From assembly GCA_964505555.1 (NCBI GenBank), contig CAZDIO010000125.1:4454-68453 (forward strand): a stretch of 64,000 nucleotides of DNA. The letters run 5' to 3'. Made by a program: the position numbers and the translations under genes. Of the stretch, positions 18,604 through 27,298 are shown in pieces (within the stretch, counting starts at the first letter, position 1; each line of letters begins with the position of its first letter). This DNA comes from CAZDIO01 sp964505555. GTDB taxonomy: Bacteria; Bdellovibrionota_C; UBA2361; SZUA-149; CAZDIO01. The notes beneath the pieces were generated by a model, which ran no database searches, was not told the DNA's origin, and was given only the letters and a program-made list of their open reading frames with translations.

Positions 18604-19524
18604 TTATGTTCTACAGGTCCAGGCGGGAGGATGAAAGGTCCAAACCGGAAAGTCAACGTTAAGAACACCACTAAGAAATTGCTTGGATATTTTTTTGTAT
18701 TCAACACAGATTGCTTGATACCATTTCTTAAATTGATATCGACGTTTTGGACATGCCGTATGACAAAGAGGTCGAGGTGCTTTCTTTGTCATAAAAGGAC
18801 GAAAGCCTGGTTTTATCCGGGAAAGCGCCAAGATACCAAAAACATTTTTCCGTTCTAATTGTCTTTTTTTCGCATACTCGCGCTCAAAATTCTCCAGTGC
18901 CTTCTTTTGTATTGAAAGCCTTTTTTCTTTCGATAAGTGCTTCCAGATTGGAAGAGGTGCTAGTTGAAGAGCATAATTTCTCTGATAGTTTTTAATATCA
19001 ACGTGCTTATATCTTCCTTTATTAGCTTTGTCTTTTCTAAAATTTGCCCAATCTGTCCAAGTATAAGTGGGAACGGTTCCCGTAATAGCTTGATGATACC
19101 CTGAAAGACCTTTATATTCGTCGCCCTTAGACACAAGATATGAAGAAACTGCATTCGCATTTACATAACAATACATGTGCACCAATTTATCTTCAAACAC
19201 CACTTCACAGTCGTATCTTCGATGCCAGAGCTTGCCATCTTCCCAACCATAGATTCTCTTTGTCGCCGCAGCTAATGCGGACTTTAAGTCTTTCATGAAC
19301 TTAGGTATCCGTTTTTTTCTTCCTTGAAGGAGGAGATGAAAATGATTCCCAAGCACACTCACTCCATAAAGCTTAATTTCATATCGAGCAGCAGCTCTTG
19401 CAATGATACTGCCAAAGATATTTTCAAACTCCTTTGAAGGAAGAAACCAGATGCGACTTTCCTTTGTTCTGGAACAAATATGATAGATCTTTTTTGAACT
19501 TAATACGCGTAATGGCCAGCCCAT
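18604..19524 (-). CDS. REP-associated tyrosine transposase (Y1_Tnp, RAYT)
   Basis: A 306-residue single-strand DNA transposase of the IS200/IS605 TnpA-like superfamily. The metal-binding HuH motif is GNHFHLLLQ (His61 and His63). The catalytic tyrosine is probably Tyr120 in MYCYVNANAV, the family's Y-x2-N-P/A-V segment. KLWHRRYDCEVV lies between them. A basic C-terminal extension (about 200-306) ends in a Pro-rich FHPPAWT. It starts at ATG 19524 with AAAGGAA about 9 nt upstream. It is a lone gene without an orfB partner, beside two tRNA genes. RAYTs are known to act on REP/REPIN palindromes. Confidence 0.9.
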   Translation of the reverse strand: MGWPLRVLSSKKIYHICSRTKESRIWFLPSKEFENIFGSIIARAAARYEIKLYGVSVLGNHFHLLLQGRKKRIPKFMKDLKSALAAATKRIYGWEDGKLWHRRYDCEVVFEDKLVHMYCYVNANAVSSYLVSKGDEYKGLSGYHQAITGTVPTYTWTDWANFRKDKANKGRYKHVDIKNYQRNYALQLAPLPIWKHLSKEKRLSIQKKALENFEREYAKKRQLERKNVFGILALSRIKPGFRPFMTKKAPRPLCHTACPKRRYQFKKWYQAICVEYKKISKQFLSGVLNVDFPVWTFHPPAWTCRT

Positions 19525-19652
19525 ATATTTGATTCCTTTCTAAGTATTAGTGTTTTGAGAGAAGAGAGCTTCGAATGAGCGCTCTTTAAGGCTTCTATCT
19601 TTGTTCTCGTTTCTTTTTTAAGTTCGTCTCAATCTTTAAGGATCTGTGGGAT

Positions 19653-19697
19653 GGTTAAGTATTTATTTCAATGCTATTAAGCACTTAACCTTATAAT
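19653..19697 (+). promoter_or_regulatory. Inverted repeat and -10 element upstream of the DUF454 gene
   Basis: GGTTAAGT (19653-19660) and ACTTAACC (19683-19690) form an 8-bp inverted repeat separated by 22 nt. A perfect TATAAT (19692-19697) follows at once, about 33 nt before the likely start. No clear -35 was found, so the repeat may be an operator replacing or overlapping it. Confidence 0.4.
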
Positions 19698-19729
19698 ACG
19701 AATGTCTTTGACACTTGAGGGAAGGGAAG

Positions 19730-20134
19730 TTGGCAAGGATTTTCTTTTTGCCTTTGGGATTTTTTAGCTTGGCGTTGGGCGTCGTGGGGATCTTTCTTCC
19801 GCTTCTGCCGACAACGCCCTTTCTCCTCCTTTCTGCCTTTTGCTTTGCACGGAGCTCCTCAAAAATCCACTCCTGGATGCTCTCTCACAAAACCCTCGGT
19901 GCCATCATTCATGATTGGCAACTTCATGGCGCTATCGCACTAAAAGTAAAAATTCTTAGCTCCGCACTCCTCCTCTCAACAATGAGCTACTCAATACTCT
20001 GGAAGGAAAACTCAAAACCACTAACAGCTCTCCTTCTCTCGATCATGTCCGGGGCCCTCCTCTTCATTTGGTCAAGACCCTCTCGGCAACAAACAGAAAT
20101 TGAACCGTCTTCAAACAAGCCAAACAAGCTATAA
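19730..20134 (+). CDS. DUF454 (YbaN-like) inner-membrane protein
   Basis: A small membrane protein of about 134 residues. The motif ALGVVGIFLPLLPTTPFLLL followed by SAFCFARSS is diagnostic of DUF454 (E. coli YbaN). A second pair of hydrophobic segments fills the C-terminal half. TTG 19730 is chosen because GAGGG lies 8 nt upstream; an in-frame TTG at 19715 has no ribosome binding site. Function is unknown. It is a single gene, convergent with the cyclophilin gene. Confidence 0.85.
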   Translation: MARIFFLPLGFFSLALGVVGIFLPLLPTTPFLLLSAFCFARSSSKIHSWMLSHKTLGAIIHDWQLHGAIALKVKILSSALLLSTMSYSILWKENSKPLTALLLSIMSGALLFIWSRPSRQQTEIEPSSNKPNKL

Positions 20135-20197
20135 GGACATGAGAAGAGCAGTGGCGCAGCTCCCAACCTCCTCACCACGCCACCACTTATTTTTCAT

Positions 20198-20797
20198 CTA
20201 GTTCTTTATCGCTACACTTTCCTTCTTTGGAAATTCACGATCAAGCACCTGATTCCACTCTTTTAGCTTCCCATCAGCCTTTGAGAGCACCCCTTTCGTG
20301 TCCCCTTCCACAGTAACTTTGAGCATTTTATCTCCCTGCTCAATCGCATTGACCACCTCTTGACCACTGGTCACCTGCCCAAACACTGAATGCTTACCAT
20401 CAAGCCAAGGAGTTTCCTTATGGGTAATAAAAAACTGACTCCCATTGGTATTCGGTCCACGATTCGCCATCGAGAATATTCCCGGCTTTGAATGCTTGAG
20501 ACTAGAATCAAACTCATCCGTAAACGTATACCCTGGTCCCCCAGTCCCATTGCCCTGCGGATCCCCGGTCTGTACCATAAAATCCTTGATCACTCGGTGA
20601 AAAGCGAGCCCATTGTAATATCCACGTTCAACAAGATTAATGAAATTTGCTGTCGTCAGTGGAACTTTGTCAGCAAACAATTCCCCCTGAATCGTTCCTT
20701 TCGAAGTAACAATCGTCACCGTCGGGTTTGCTGCATCTGCTGAATTAGAAAACAAAGCCATAATAAGCGCCCCAAATAAAAAGTTATACCGATTCAT
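20198..20797 (-). CDS. Exported cyclophilin-type peptidyl-prolyl isomerase
   Basis: A 199-residue protein whose first 20-odd residues (MNRYNFLFGALIMALFS, then SADA) form a signal peptide, so it acts in the periplasm on proline isomerisation during folding. The cyclophilin core is complete: FHRVIKDFMVQTGDPQGNGTG, FSMANRGPNTNGSQFFIT and WLDGKHSVFGQV include the catalytic Arg and Phe positions. ATG 20797 is preferred over a longer frame because GAAGGAG stands about 6 nt upstream. It follows the sigma-factor gene after a 205-nt gap that contains a strong stem-loop. Confidence 0.93.
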   Translation of the reverse strand: MNRYNFLFGALIMALFSNSADAANPTVTIVTSKGTIQGELFADKVPLTTANFINLVERGYYNGLAFHRVIKDFMVQTGDPQGNGTGGPGYTFTDEFDSSLKHSKPGIFSMANRGPNTNGSQFFITHKETPWLDGKHSVFGQVTSGQEVVNAIEQGDKMLKVTVEGDTKGVLSKADGKLKEWNQVLDREFPKKESVAIKN

Positions 20798-20939
20798 AAA
20801 ATCTTCTCCTTCATTTAAAAAAAGAGCCTCATCAAACAACAACACCCCCATCCATACTGCGGAAGAAGACAAAAAACAAATGAGGCTTGGATTTAAAAAT
20901 TAATAAGATCTCCCTCGCAGCGGTTGCTCACAAAGGGAA

Positions 20940-20980
20940 GCTCACTAGTCTTTGGTCTTTACAGCCAAAGTCTAGTGAGC
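20940..20980. terminator. Long stem-loop between ECF sigma factor and cyclophilin genes
   Basis: The 16-nt arms at 20940-20955 and 20965-20980 pair with one T-T mismatch around a 9-nt loop (arms start GCTCACTAG and end CTAGTGAGC). No U-tract follows on the minus strand. It could end transcription of the sigma gene, protect its 3' end or attenuate the cyclophilin gene. A competing upstream arm is described in the findings. Confidence 0.5.
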
Positions 20981-21002
20981 AACAAAACCGAGAAAGAACC
21001 TC

Positions 21003-21650
21003 TTAAACCGTATGAAGTTGTTGGACTACGTTTATGGTAGTTAATGTAGTTTTTTCAGCACAACGAACATCGTCGTAGTATTTTCGTAAACGCCTGCGAA
21101 GCATCACTCGTGATCGGTGAAGTCGAGATTTCACTGCAGGTATGGAAAGGCTTAAAATCTCTCCCACTTCTTTATTGGATAATCCATCAATATCTCGAAG
21201 TATAAAAACTGCTTTATATTCTTCAGGAAGTCTACATATCGCTCTCTCCAACGCCACACGAAGCTGGCTTCGCAATACACGCCCATCAGTCCGCGCACCA
21301 AAATCGGTATCAGAACGATAATCAGATGGAATATGTGGACAGAGCTCTTCAATGGAAACAGCATTTTGGTGTTTTCTTTTTCGCAATTTCATAAACGAAG
21401 CGTTTACCGTTATGCGATAGAGCCAGCTTGAAAAAGCAGATTTGCCTTGAAAATCTCGAAGCTTCTTATAGAGTGTGACAAACACATCTTGAAGCACTTC
21501 CTGTGCATCTTCGGGACTTTTCGTAAGGCGAAGGGCTAAATTGTAAACTTTCGTTTCGTAACGACAAATAAGTTCTTCAAAACTTTCAACGGAACCACCT
21601 AAGAAACACTCGATCAGTTCTTGATCCGGTCGGTCTACAACGCTCATCAT
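21003..21650 (-). CDS. ECF-type RNA polymerase sigma factor (RpoE-like)
   Basis: A 215-residue sigma-70 family factor. Region 2 (about 22-90) has DAQEVLQDVFVTLYKKL and FSSWLYRITVNASFMKLRK, which contacts the -10 and core polymerase. Region 4 (about 130-185) has LPEEYKAVFILRDIDGLSNKEV with SIPAVKSRLHRSR, the -35 reading helix-turn-helix. GGAGGG lies 8 nt before the start. No anti-sigma gene is adjacent, which is unusual for RpoE-like factors, and no zinc-anti-sigma motif was found nearby. The neighbouring exported cyclophilin would suit an envelope-stress regulon, but this is an inference. Confidence 0.92.
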   Translation of the reverse strand: MMSVVDRPDQELIECFLGGSVESFEELICRYETKVYNLALRLTKSPEDAQEVLQDVFVTLYKKLRDFQGKSAFSSWLYRITVNASFMKLRKRKHQNAVSIEELCPHIPSDYRSDTDFGARTDGRVLRSQLRVALERAICRLPEEYKAVFILRDIDGLSNKEVGEILSLSIPAVKSRLHRSRVMLRRRLRKYYDDVRCAEKTTLTTINVVQQLHTV

Positions 21651-21825
21651 AACCTAGCCCTCCAGGTATAAACAAATGTAAAAAACGCACAGCCAACGTC
21701 TCTAGCTTTACACAAATTAGCCAGGTTAGTTGTCACAGGTTTGTAAAAAGGATTGGAATAATTGTAAAAAAACCTGGAAGCAGTAACCGTTACGACCTAA
21801 TTAAAACAAGTTTCTACTTATAAAC

Positions 21826-22488
21826 CTAACTCATTCGCGTACCGAACATTGTAGTCAGAAACTCCTTTCGATATCTACTGAGTCGATGCCTTTCTGAAAG
21901 AATTATTTTGTGTGAAAGTGCGGAGCTCTCATCAAGTTTAGAATTTAGAACAAAATAGTCTGAGAAATCAGGGGCTAACAACTGTTCAATCTCTTTTCTT
22001 GCAGTTTCAAGTCGTAAATCCATCTCCTCCTTGCTCTCGGCATTTCGCTGACGAAGACGCACCTTAAGGTCCTCCATCGATGGAGGAAACACAAAGATAG
22101 TTACCACCAGCCCTGGAAATAGCTTTTTGAGGCTCATCACTCCGTTGACCTCAATATCAAAAAGGATGTCTTTGCCCCCCTGAAACGCTGTCTCAACTTT
22201 TTGTTTTTCTGTGCCGTAGCGATGACCGCTAAATACGGCATGTTCTAGAAACAAACCGTTGTTAACTCTTTTATCAAACTCTTCCTCATCAACAAAAAAA
22301 TAATCAATTCCCTCCCTCTCTCCTACACGAGGTTTTCTCGTTGTTGTTGAACAAGAAAGAACAAGGGCATTATCTCGTGTCACTAAATCACGACAAATAC
22401 TTGATTTCCCACTCGCAGTGGGGCCACAAAAGCAAAAAAGTATGTTTTTGCGATCTGGTATCTGATCCACTTTTTGTATCTTACTCAA
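21826..22488 (-). CDS. gmk: Guanylate kinase
   Basis: It phosphorylates GMP to GDP with ATP. The 220-residue protein has the P-loop GPTASGKSS near residues 22-30, the GMP-binding STTTRKPRVGEREGIDYFFV segment and FLEHAVFSGHRYGT. The C-terminus is about 15 residues longer than usual. The start is an unusual TTG at 22488 inside the end of yicC (8-nt overlap), so translation is coupled. The yicC-gmk order is widespread. Confidence 0.95.
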   Translation of the reverse strand: MSKIQKVDQIPDRKNILFCFCGPTASGKSSICRDLVTRDNALVLSCSTTTRKPRVGEREGIDYFFVDEEEFDKRVNNGLFLEHAVFSGHRYGTEKQKVETAFQGGKDILFDIEVNGVMSLKKLFPGLVVTIFVFPPSMEDLKVRLRQRNAESKEEMDLRLETARKEIEQLLAPDFSDYFVLNSKLDESSALSHKIILSERHRLSRYRKEFLTTMFGTRMS

Positions 22489-23377
22489 TGTTTAATACTT
22501 GTTCACGCATCTTTTCCACAAGCGCTTTCCCCTCAATGACTAAATTCACTATCTCGGTACTCTGCGCTTTTGATCCCGTAGTGTTAATCTCCCGCCCCAT
22601 CTCCTGAAGGATAAACTCCAGCTTTCGTCCCGCTGCTTCCTCAGCAGCAATGGTTGAACGAAACTGTTCGCAGTGACTTTTTAATCGTAATAATTCCTCG
22701 CTCACATCAGAACGATCAGCAAGAATCGCAACTTCTTGTGATAATCTTTGGGGATCAACCAGTTCTTTATCTCCCAACAATTTATCTAACCGCGCCTGCA
22801 AACGTTGCTTGGAAAGTTCAGGAAGTTGCGAAGCAGCCTTTTCAAGCGCCTCCCGTACCTCTTCAAGTCTACCCAGCTGACCAAGAACCTCTCGTTGCAA
22901 AACTCCCCCTTCCCGCAAACGCATCGCCTGGAGCTTTCCCAATGCTTCTCGAAACGCCTGGAGTAAAAGGTCTTTTTCTTTAGGAAGATCAACTTCCGCA
23001 GGCATCACCTCAAGCACATCTCTTCGTAAAAGGAGTTGTGAAAGAGCCAAGGTAAACGCTTGTTTGTCTTTCACACCCGCTACCTTCATTGCTTGCTTCA
23101 TAGAATCTACATAGGTTTTAAAAAACCCTTCCTGAAATACTATTTCATAAGTCGACTCGCCTAAGACAAGTCGATGCACTCCCACCTCCAGCCGCCCTCT
23201 CTTCAGTCCCTCTCGTGCAACAAGTTGCAACTCATTTTCAAAAGAAGAATAAAGAGTAGGGAGTTTGCATGAAACATCCAAGAAGCGATGGTTAACAGAC
23301 TTTACCTCCACCCGTAAGGAAATCCCATCACGTTCTATTCGCGCCTCTCCAAAACCGGTCATGCTATTTGCAGTCAT
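22481..23377 (-). CDS. yicC: YicC/YloC family endoribonuclease
   Basis: A 298-residue protein that starts with the diagnostic MTGFGEA motif and VEVKSVNHRFLDVSCKLP. It ends with the conserved EAAGRKLEFILQEMGREINT and GSKAQS segment. YicC proteins are endoribonucleases linked to stationary-phase fitness and small-RNA turnover in E. coli. AGGAAAT precedes the ATG. It is the gene before gmk, as in many bacteria. Confidence 0.93.
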   Translation of the reverse strand: MTANSMTGFGEARIERDGISLRVEVKSVNHRFLDVSCKLPTLYSSFENELQLVAREGLKRGRLEVGVHRLVLGESTYEIVFQEGFFKTYVDSMKQAMKVAGVKDKQAFTLALSQLLLRRDVLEVMPAEVDLPKEKDLLLQAFREALGKLQAMRLREGGVLQREVLGQLGRLEEVREALEKAASQLPELSKQRLQARLDKLLGDKELVDPQRLSQEVAILADRSDVSEELLRLKSHCEQFRSTIAAEEAAGRKLEFILQEMGREINTTGSKAQSTEIVNLVIEGKALVEKMREQVLNIE

Positions 23378-23432
23378 ATTTCCTATATCCGAAGCATCAC
23401 AGGAGATCTCGGGATTCTTTCCAATCTTTTAA

Positions 23433-24443
23433 CTATTCTTCTTTTACAGCTTCTTTTAATTGTGCCGCAGTGACAGCAACAGTGCCCACCTCACCGATCA
23501 CTATCCCAGCAGCTCTATTGGCAAGCTCTGCAGCTTCCGCAGGCGTAGCGCCCGCGGTGAGGGCCAACATGAAAACAGCTGACACCGTATCTCCCGCACC
23601 CGATACGTCATAGACCTCTCGTGAACGAGTTTCGATCTCTACGGCATTGTTTGGACCTTCCTCTCTTGAAACAAGCACCATTCCCTCTTCACCCAAAGTA
23701 ATGAGCACCATTTCAGCACTCCAGCGGGCAAGCAGCACTTTGCCCGCCTCTTTTGCACTTGCACGATCACCAATCACAACACCGCTCGCTTCCTGCGCTT
23801 CAATCCGGTTTGGCTTCATAATCGTTGCTCCACCATACATTGAAAAATGCGGCGCCTTTGGATCAACAAGAACTGGGACTTTGGCTCTCCCGATCACTCC
23901 GTCTTTGACTCCTTGCCGAATCTTATCAAAAACAGCAGGAACAATGGCGCCCTTGGCATAATCAGAAATAATTACTCCTTTACTAACAAGCAACTTCGCC
24001 TGCATCGCACCACAGAGTCCTTGTGCATAAGCTTCTGCTAGTGGCTTCACCTCTTCGCGATCTACTCGAACCACTTGTTGGCCATGAGCGATAACACGGG
24101 TTTTAACAGTGGTTGGTCGCTGACGATCTACTAAAACACCATCCGTTTTCATGCCGCTTGCATCAAGAAGCGCTAGCAGTTCTCGACCCTCTTTGTCATC
24201 ACCAACAACACCACAGAGCGAAACTTGCGCACCAAGAGAGATTAAGTTTTGCGCCACATTGCCCGCTCCGCCGGGGCGCTTATCTTCTTCGCTCACTTGC
24301 ACCACTACCACTGGTGCCTCGGGAGAGATCCGATTGACCTTCCCCCAAATATAGTGATCAAGAATAAGATCGCCTACAACAAGTATTGGTGTGTCCTGAA
24401 AAGAATTGATCAGTGAAAGTAATCTCTCTTCATTTTTTTTCAT
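23433..24443 (-). CDS. hldA: D-glycero-beta-D-manno-heptose-7-phosphate kinase
   Basis: A PfkB-family sugar kinase of 336 residues that makes heptose 1,7-bisphosphate in the ADP-heptose pathway. It matches only the kinase half of E. coli HldE (RfaE domain I). Motifs include VVGDLILDHYIWG at the start, KRPGGAGNVAQNL near 56-68 and the signature VYDVSGAGDTVSAVFMLAL. The adenylyltransferase half is absent and not encoded nearby. ATG 24443 has AGGGAGG 8 nt upstream. It overlaps the preceding glycosyltransferase by 14 nt. Confidence 0.93.
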   Translation of the reverse strand: MKKNEERLLSLINSFQDTPILVVGDLILDHYIWGKVNRISPEAPVVVVQVSEEDKRPGGAGNVAQNLISLGAQVSLCGVVGDDKEGRELLALLDASGMKTDGVLVDRQRPTTVKTRVIAHGQQVVRVDREEVKPLAEAYAQGLCGAMQAKLLVSKGVIISDYAKGAIVPAVFDKIRQGVKDGVIGRAKVPVLVDPKAPHFSMYGGATIMKPNRIEAQEASGVVIGDRASAKEAGKVLLARWSAEMVLITLGEEGMVLVSREEGPNNAVEIETRSREVYDVSGAGDTVSAVFMLALTAGATPAEAAELANRAAGIVIGEVGTVAVTAAQLKEAVKEE

Positions 24444-25293
24444 CAAAACTACCTCCCTGCTTCAATTCGTTTGCCTTTAAGAAATAAATCTCCCAGAGTT
24501 TTGCATACTTCATAAAGGTGTAATAAGACTCCGCCACCGCAACAATAAACCCTGCAATCCCTTCGCGATATCCCTTTTTCAACACAAAGAATTTAAAGAA
24601 TCTAAACACCGGATTAAAAATAAGTTGGCGAAGCTTAAATTTTCGACCACGCTCATATTCTTCTCGTGCAGCAATCATCGAGTAATTCTGCAGTCGCTGG
24701 AAATGGTCATCCATGCTTTTATAAGTGTAGTGGTATAATTCTCCCCGTAAGGTTGAAGTGGGACCTTCTACTATTGCTTTTTCATGAGGATCGATTCCGC
24801 CCCAAGTCGTTGCCGACTTCTTAAAAAAACGCAGCCGATGTTCAGGATACCACCCACCGTTTCGCCACCAACGATTCAAATAATACACCACACGGTTAAT
24901 ATAGTAACCAACCGCTCCGTCTTCTTTATTTGGATCTTCTTTTTCAGCTCTTAATACTTCAAGGATACTCTCCCGAAGTTCGTCAGACACCCTCTCATCC
25001 GCATCGAGATTCAGCACCCAGTCGTAAGTTGCACAACTCAAACCAAAGGTTTTTTGGTTTTTAAATCCGGGCCACTTGCGCTGAACTACCTTTGCACCAA
25101 GAGCCTCAGCAATCGAAACCGTGTTATCGTTGGAAAAAGAATCAATAACGACAATTTCATCACAAAACGCAATGCTCCGTAAGCAGTCTCCGATATTGTC
25201 TTGCTCGTTATAACAGATAATAAAAGCCGAAACTGGCTCCCGCTCAAGCGATAATTTTTTTTCAATACGTGTGCTCTCTTCGGCGCCCATCAT
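24430..25293 (-). CDS. GT2 glycosyltransferase, LPS-core WaaE/KdtX-like
   Basis: A 287-residue inverting GT-A enzyme. It has VSAFIICYNEQDNIGDCLRS at the start, VVIDSFSNDNTVSIAEALGA, a nucleotide/metal site DWVLNLDADERVS (DxD) and WRNGGWYPEHRLRFFKKS. These fit the WaaE family, which adds a glucose to heptose I of the LPS core. A C-terminal extension with LRQLIFNPVFRFFKFFVLKKGYREG is usual. It lies in the LPS-core run between hldA and a DPM-like GT2. The acceptor is inferred from the family. Confidence 0.85.
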   Translation of the reverse strand: MMGAEESTRIEKKLSLEREPVSAFIICYNEQDNIGDCLRSIAFCDEIVVIDSFSNDNTVSIAEALGAKVVQRKWPGFKNQKTFGLSCATYDWVLNLDADERVSDELRESILEVLRAEKEDPNKEDGAVGYYINRVVYYLNRWWRNGGWYPEHRLRFFKKSATTWGGIDPHEKAIVEGPTSTLRGELYHYTYKSMDDHFQRLQNYSMIAAREEYERGRKFKLRQLIFNPVFRFFKFFVLKKGYREGIAGFIVAVAESYYTFMKYAKLWEIYFLKANELKQGGSFDEKK

Positions 25294-25302
25294 CTCTTTC
25301 GT

Positions 25303-26043
25303 TTAGTCAACAAATCGATATTTAATAATTGTCCAGAGCGCTTCAAATCCATCTTTCATGCCGATTTTCTTCCCTTCTTCATAGGTACGCCCTGAATAGC
25401 TTATGGGAACCTCATAGATTCGCAACTTTTTCTTGGCAACTTTTGCAGTAATCTCCGGTTCAAAATTGAACCGGTCAGAACGGATCGTAATCTCGTCAAA
25501 GATCTTGCGACGAAATACTTTATATCCAACCTCCATATCGCTGAGGTTGAGATTCGTAAACACGTTTGAGAGAAACGTAAGCATTCGATTCACCACATAG
25601 TGCCAAAAAAACAACACTCGGTGCGGACCACCAAGAAACCGCGAACCAAACACGACATCTGCTCGACCATCACAGATCGGCTCGAGGAGTCGTGGATAAT
25701 CTTTGGGATCATATTCGAGATCCGCATCTTGGATAAGCACGATCTCGCCTCGCGCACTCCCAATGCCCGAGCGGATCGCTGCTCCCTTCCCTTGATTGTG
25801 GTGATGATAATGGATCTCCACTCCGGGGCGCTTTTCTTGGGCTATCTCCGCAAGCACGTCCCTCGTCCCGTCACTTGATCCATCGTCAATAATAATAATC
25901 TGCGTTGCAAGTCCAGTTCGTTCAATCCGGGAAAGGATCTCTCGAATGGTAGATTTTTCATTATAAACGGGGACAATAACAGAAAGAGTATGCTCTTTTG
26001 TTTGTTGACTACCCCCACGAGTATCCCAAAGTCCTTCCCCCAT
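25303..26043 (-). CDS. GT2 glycosyltransferase, dolichyl-phosphate-mannose-synthase-like
   Basis: About 246 residues. The GT2 core is SVIVPVYNEKSTIREILSRI, IIIIDDGSSDGTRDVL, HNQGKGAAIRSGI and VLIQDADLEYDPKDYPRLL (DxD), ending in the conserved YEEGKKIGMKDG segment. There is no membrane anchor after the catalytic domain, so it resembles the soluble DPM1 type that loads a sugar onto polyprenyl phosphate. ATG 26043 with GGGAGAAC upstream is preferred over a longer N-terminus. Such a product could feed GT-C enzymes like the GT87 protein in this window; that link is speculative. Confidence 0.85.
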   Translation of the reverse strand: MGEGLWDTRGGSQQTKEHTLSVIVPVYNEKSTIREILSRIERTGLATQIIIIDDGSSDGTRDVLAEIAQEKRPGVEIHYHHHNQGKGAAIRSGIGSARGEIVLIQDADLEYDPKDYPRLLEPICDGRADVVFGSRFLGGPHRVLFFWHYVVNRMLTFLSNVFTNLNLSDMEVGYKVFRRKIFDEITIRSDRFNFEPEITAKVAKKKLRIYEVPISYSGRTYEEGKKIGMKDGFEALWTIIKYRFVD

Positions 26044-26167
26044 GTTCTCTCCCTCTCCCCTTCTCCTATAACGGTCAAACAATAATTAATCTGACTTTGA
26101 CCAGATCGATAGTGCAAACTGCGGTGGTATTTCATGGCCGCAGCTCACCTATGTATTTCGGGGAAGC

Positions 26168-27298
26168 TTACTTGATTTTGAGCTCTTTCTCAATTTCCTC
26201 TTTTTGGACTCTCCCTACCGGAGTTTTCCCTTGCTTGAGCAGTGCTTCTACTTGCCGGAGCACATCTTCCACAGAGATCTTTCGCATACAGAGATTATTA
26301 AGACCTGGACATTCTCGAAGATAACAAGGCGCACAAGGAACATCCGATTGGAGAACATACTGCTCACTGCCATAGGGGGCAGATCGCAACGGACTTGTTG
26401 CCCCCCAGAGAGAGATTACTGGCGTTCCCACTGCTGCCGCAATATGCATCGGTCCCGAATCTGATCCGATAGCAAATAAAACATCTAAAAACACCGCTTT
26501 GAGTTCTCGAAGTTTTGTCTTCTCAACGAGATTCAAAACACGACCTGGCAACACACCTCTCATTATTTGATCCGCAACAACCCTCTCACTCTTCCCCCCA
26601 ATCAGTATAGAAATCACCCCAAACCGACGAAACATCTCTTCAATGAGCGCTTGATAATATTCGGAGGGCCAAAACCGACTTTTCCAGGAAGAACCCAAAA
26701 TGAGGGCTACTCGTTTAGAACTTTCCGGAAGAGAGGAGAAACCTTGAACTTGACTCTGTTCTCTCCACAGCAAATCCAATTGCGTCTGAGTCTCATGATC
26801 AACCGTAAGACCAAACTCCAAAGGTGTGCTCTCTGTAAGACCAAGAAAATCTCCAAATTTTTGATAATGGAGGATTTTAGGAAGGGGGGCGTCAATTTCC
26901 TCGATATGGTAGTTATTAAAAAACCAGTTACCCTCTTTGGCGTTTTTTCTTGCAAATCCGAGTCGAAATGATGATCCCGTAGAATAACTTGTAAATCCAC
27001 TCTTTAAGTGCCGTTGCAGATCAAAAACGAGGTCGAATTTCTCATCCCGGAGCTCTTGCAAGAATGCTCGATACGCAGAAAACCCCCCAGGGCGATTAAA
27101 GACAATGATCCGATCAATCGCAGTATGCCCTTCAAGAACCCCAAAGGACTTTGGCTCAACTGCCCAGGCAAGATAGACCGCGGGCCATTCTTTTTTTATT
27201 CGAAGGGCAAGCGGAAGCGCTCGGGTAACATCACCAATCGCTCCGAGGAGCACAATGAGCACCTTTTTTGGTGCTGGGATATTGAGCGCTTCATTCAT
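26168..27298 (-). CDS. GT9 ADP-heptose:LPS heptosyltransferase
   Basis: A 376-residue GT-B enzyme of the heptosyltransferase family. It has KKVLIVLLGAIGDVTRALPL at the N-terminus and the ADP-heptose region SDSGPMHIAAAVGTPVISLW near the C-terminus. DVPCAPCYLRECPGLNNLCM is a Cys-rich loop common in this family. The start ATG 27298 overlaps the Kdo-kinase stop by 8 nt; a much longer open frame upstream has no family similarity. It probably extends the inner core. WaaC versus other GT9 roles cannot be separated here. Confidence 0.88.
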   Translation of the reverse strand: MNEALNIPAPKKVLIVLLGAIGDVTRALPLALRIKKEWPAVYLAWAVEPKSFGVLEGHTAIDRIIVFNRPGGFSAYRAFLQELRDEKFDLVFDLQRHLKSGFTSYSTGSSFRLGFARKNAKEGNWFFNNYHIEEIDAPLPKILHYQKFGDFLGLTESTPLEFGLTVDHETQTQLDLLWREQSQVQGFSSLPESSKRVALILGSSWKSRFWPSEYYQALIEEMFRRFGVISILIGGKSERVVADQIMRGVLPGRVLNLVEKTKLRELKAVFLDVLFAIGSDSGPMHIAAAVGTPVISLWGATSPLRSAPYGSEQYVLQSDVPCAPCYLRECPGLNNLCMRKISVEDVLRQVEALLKQGKTPVGRVQKEEIEKELKIK

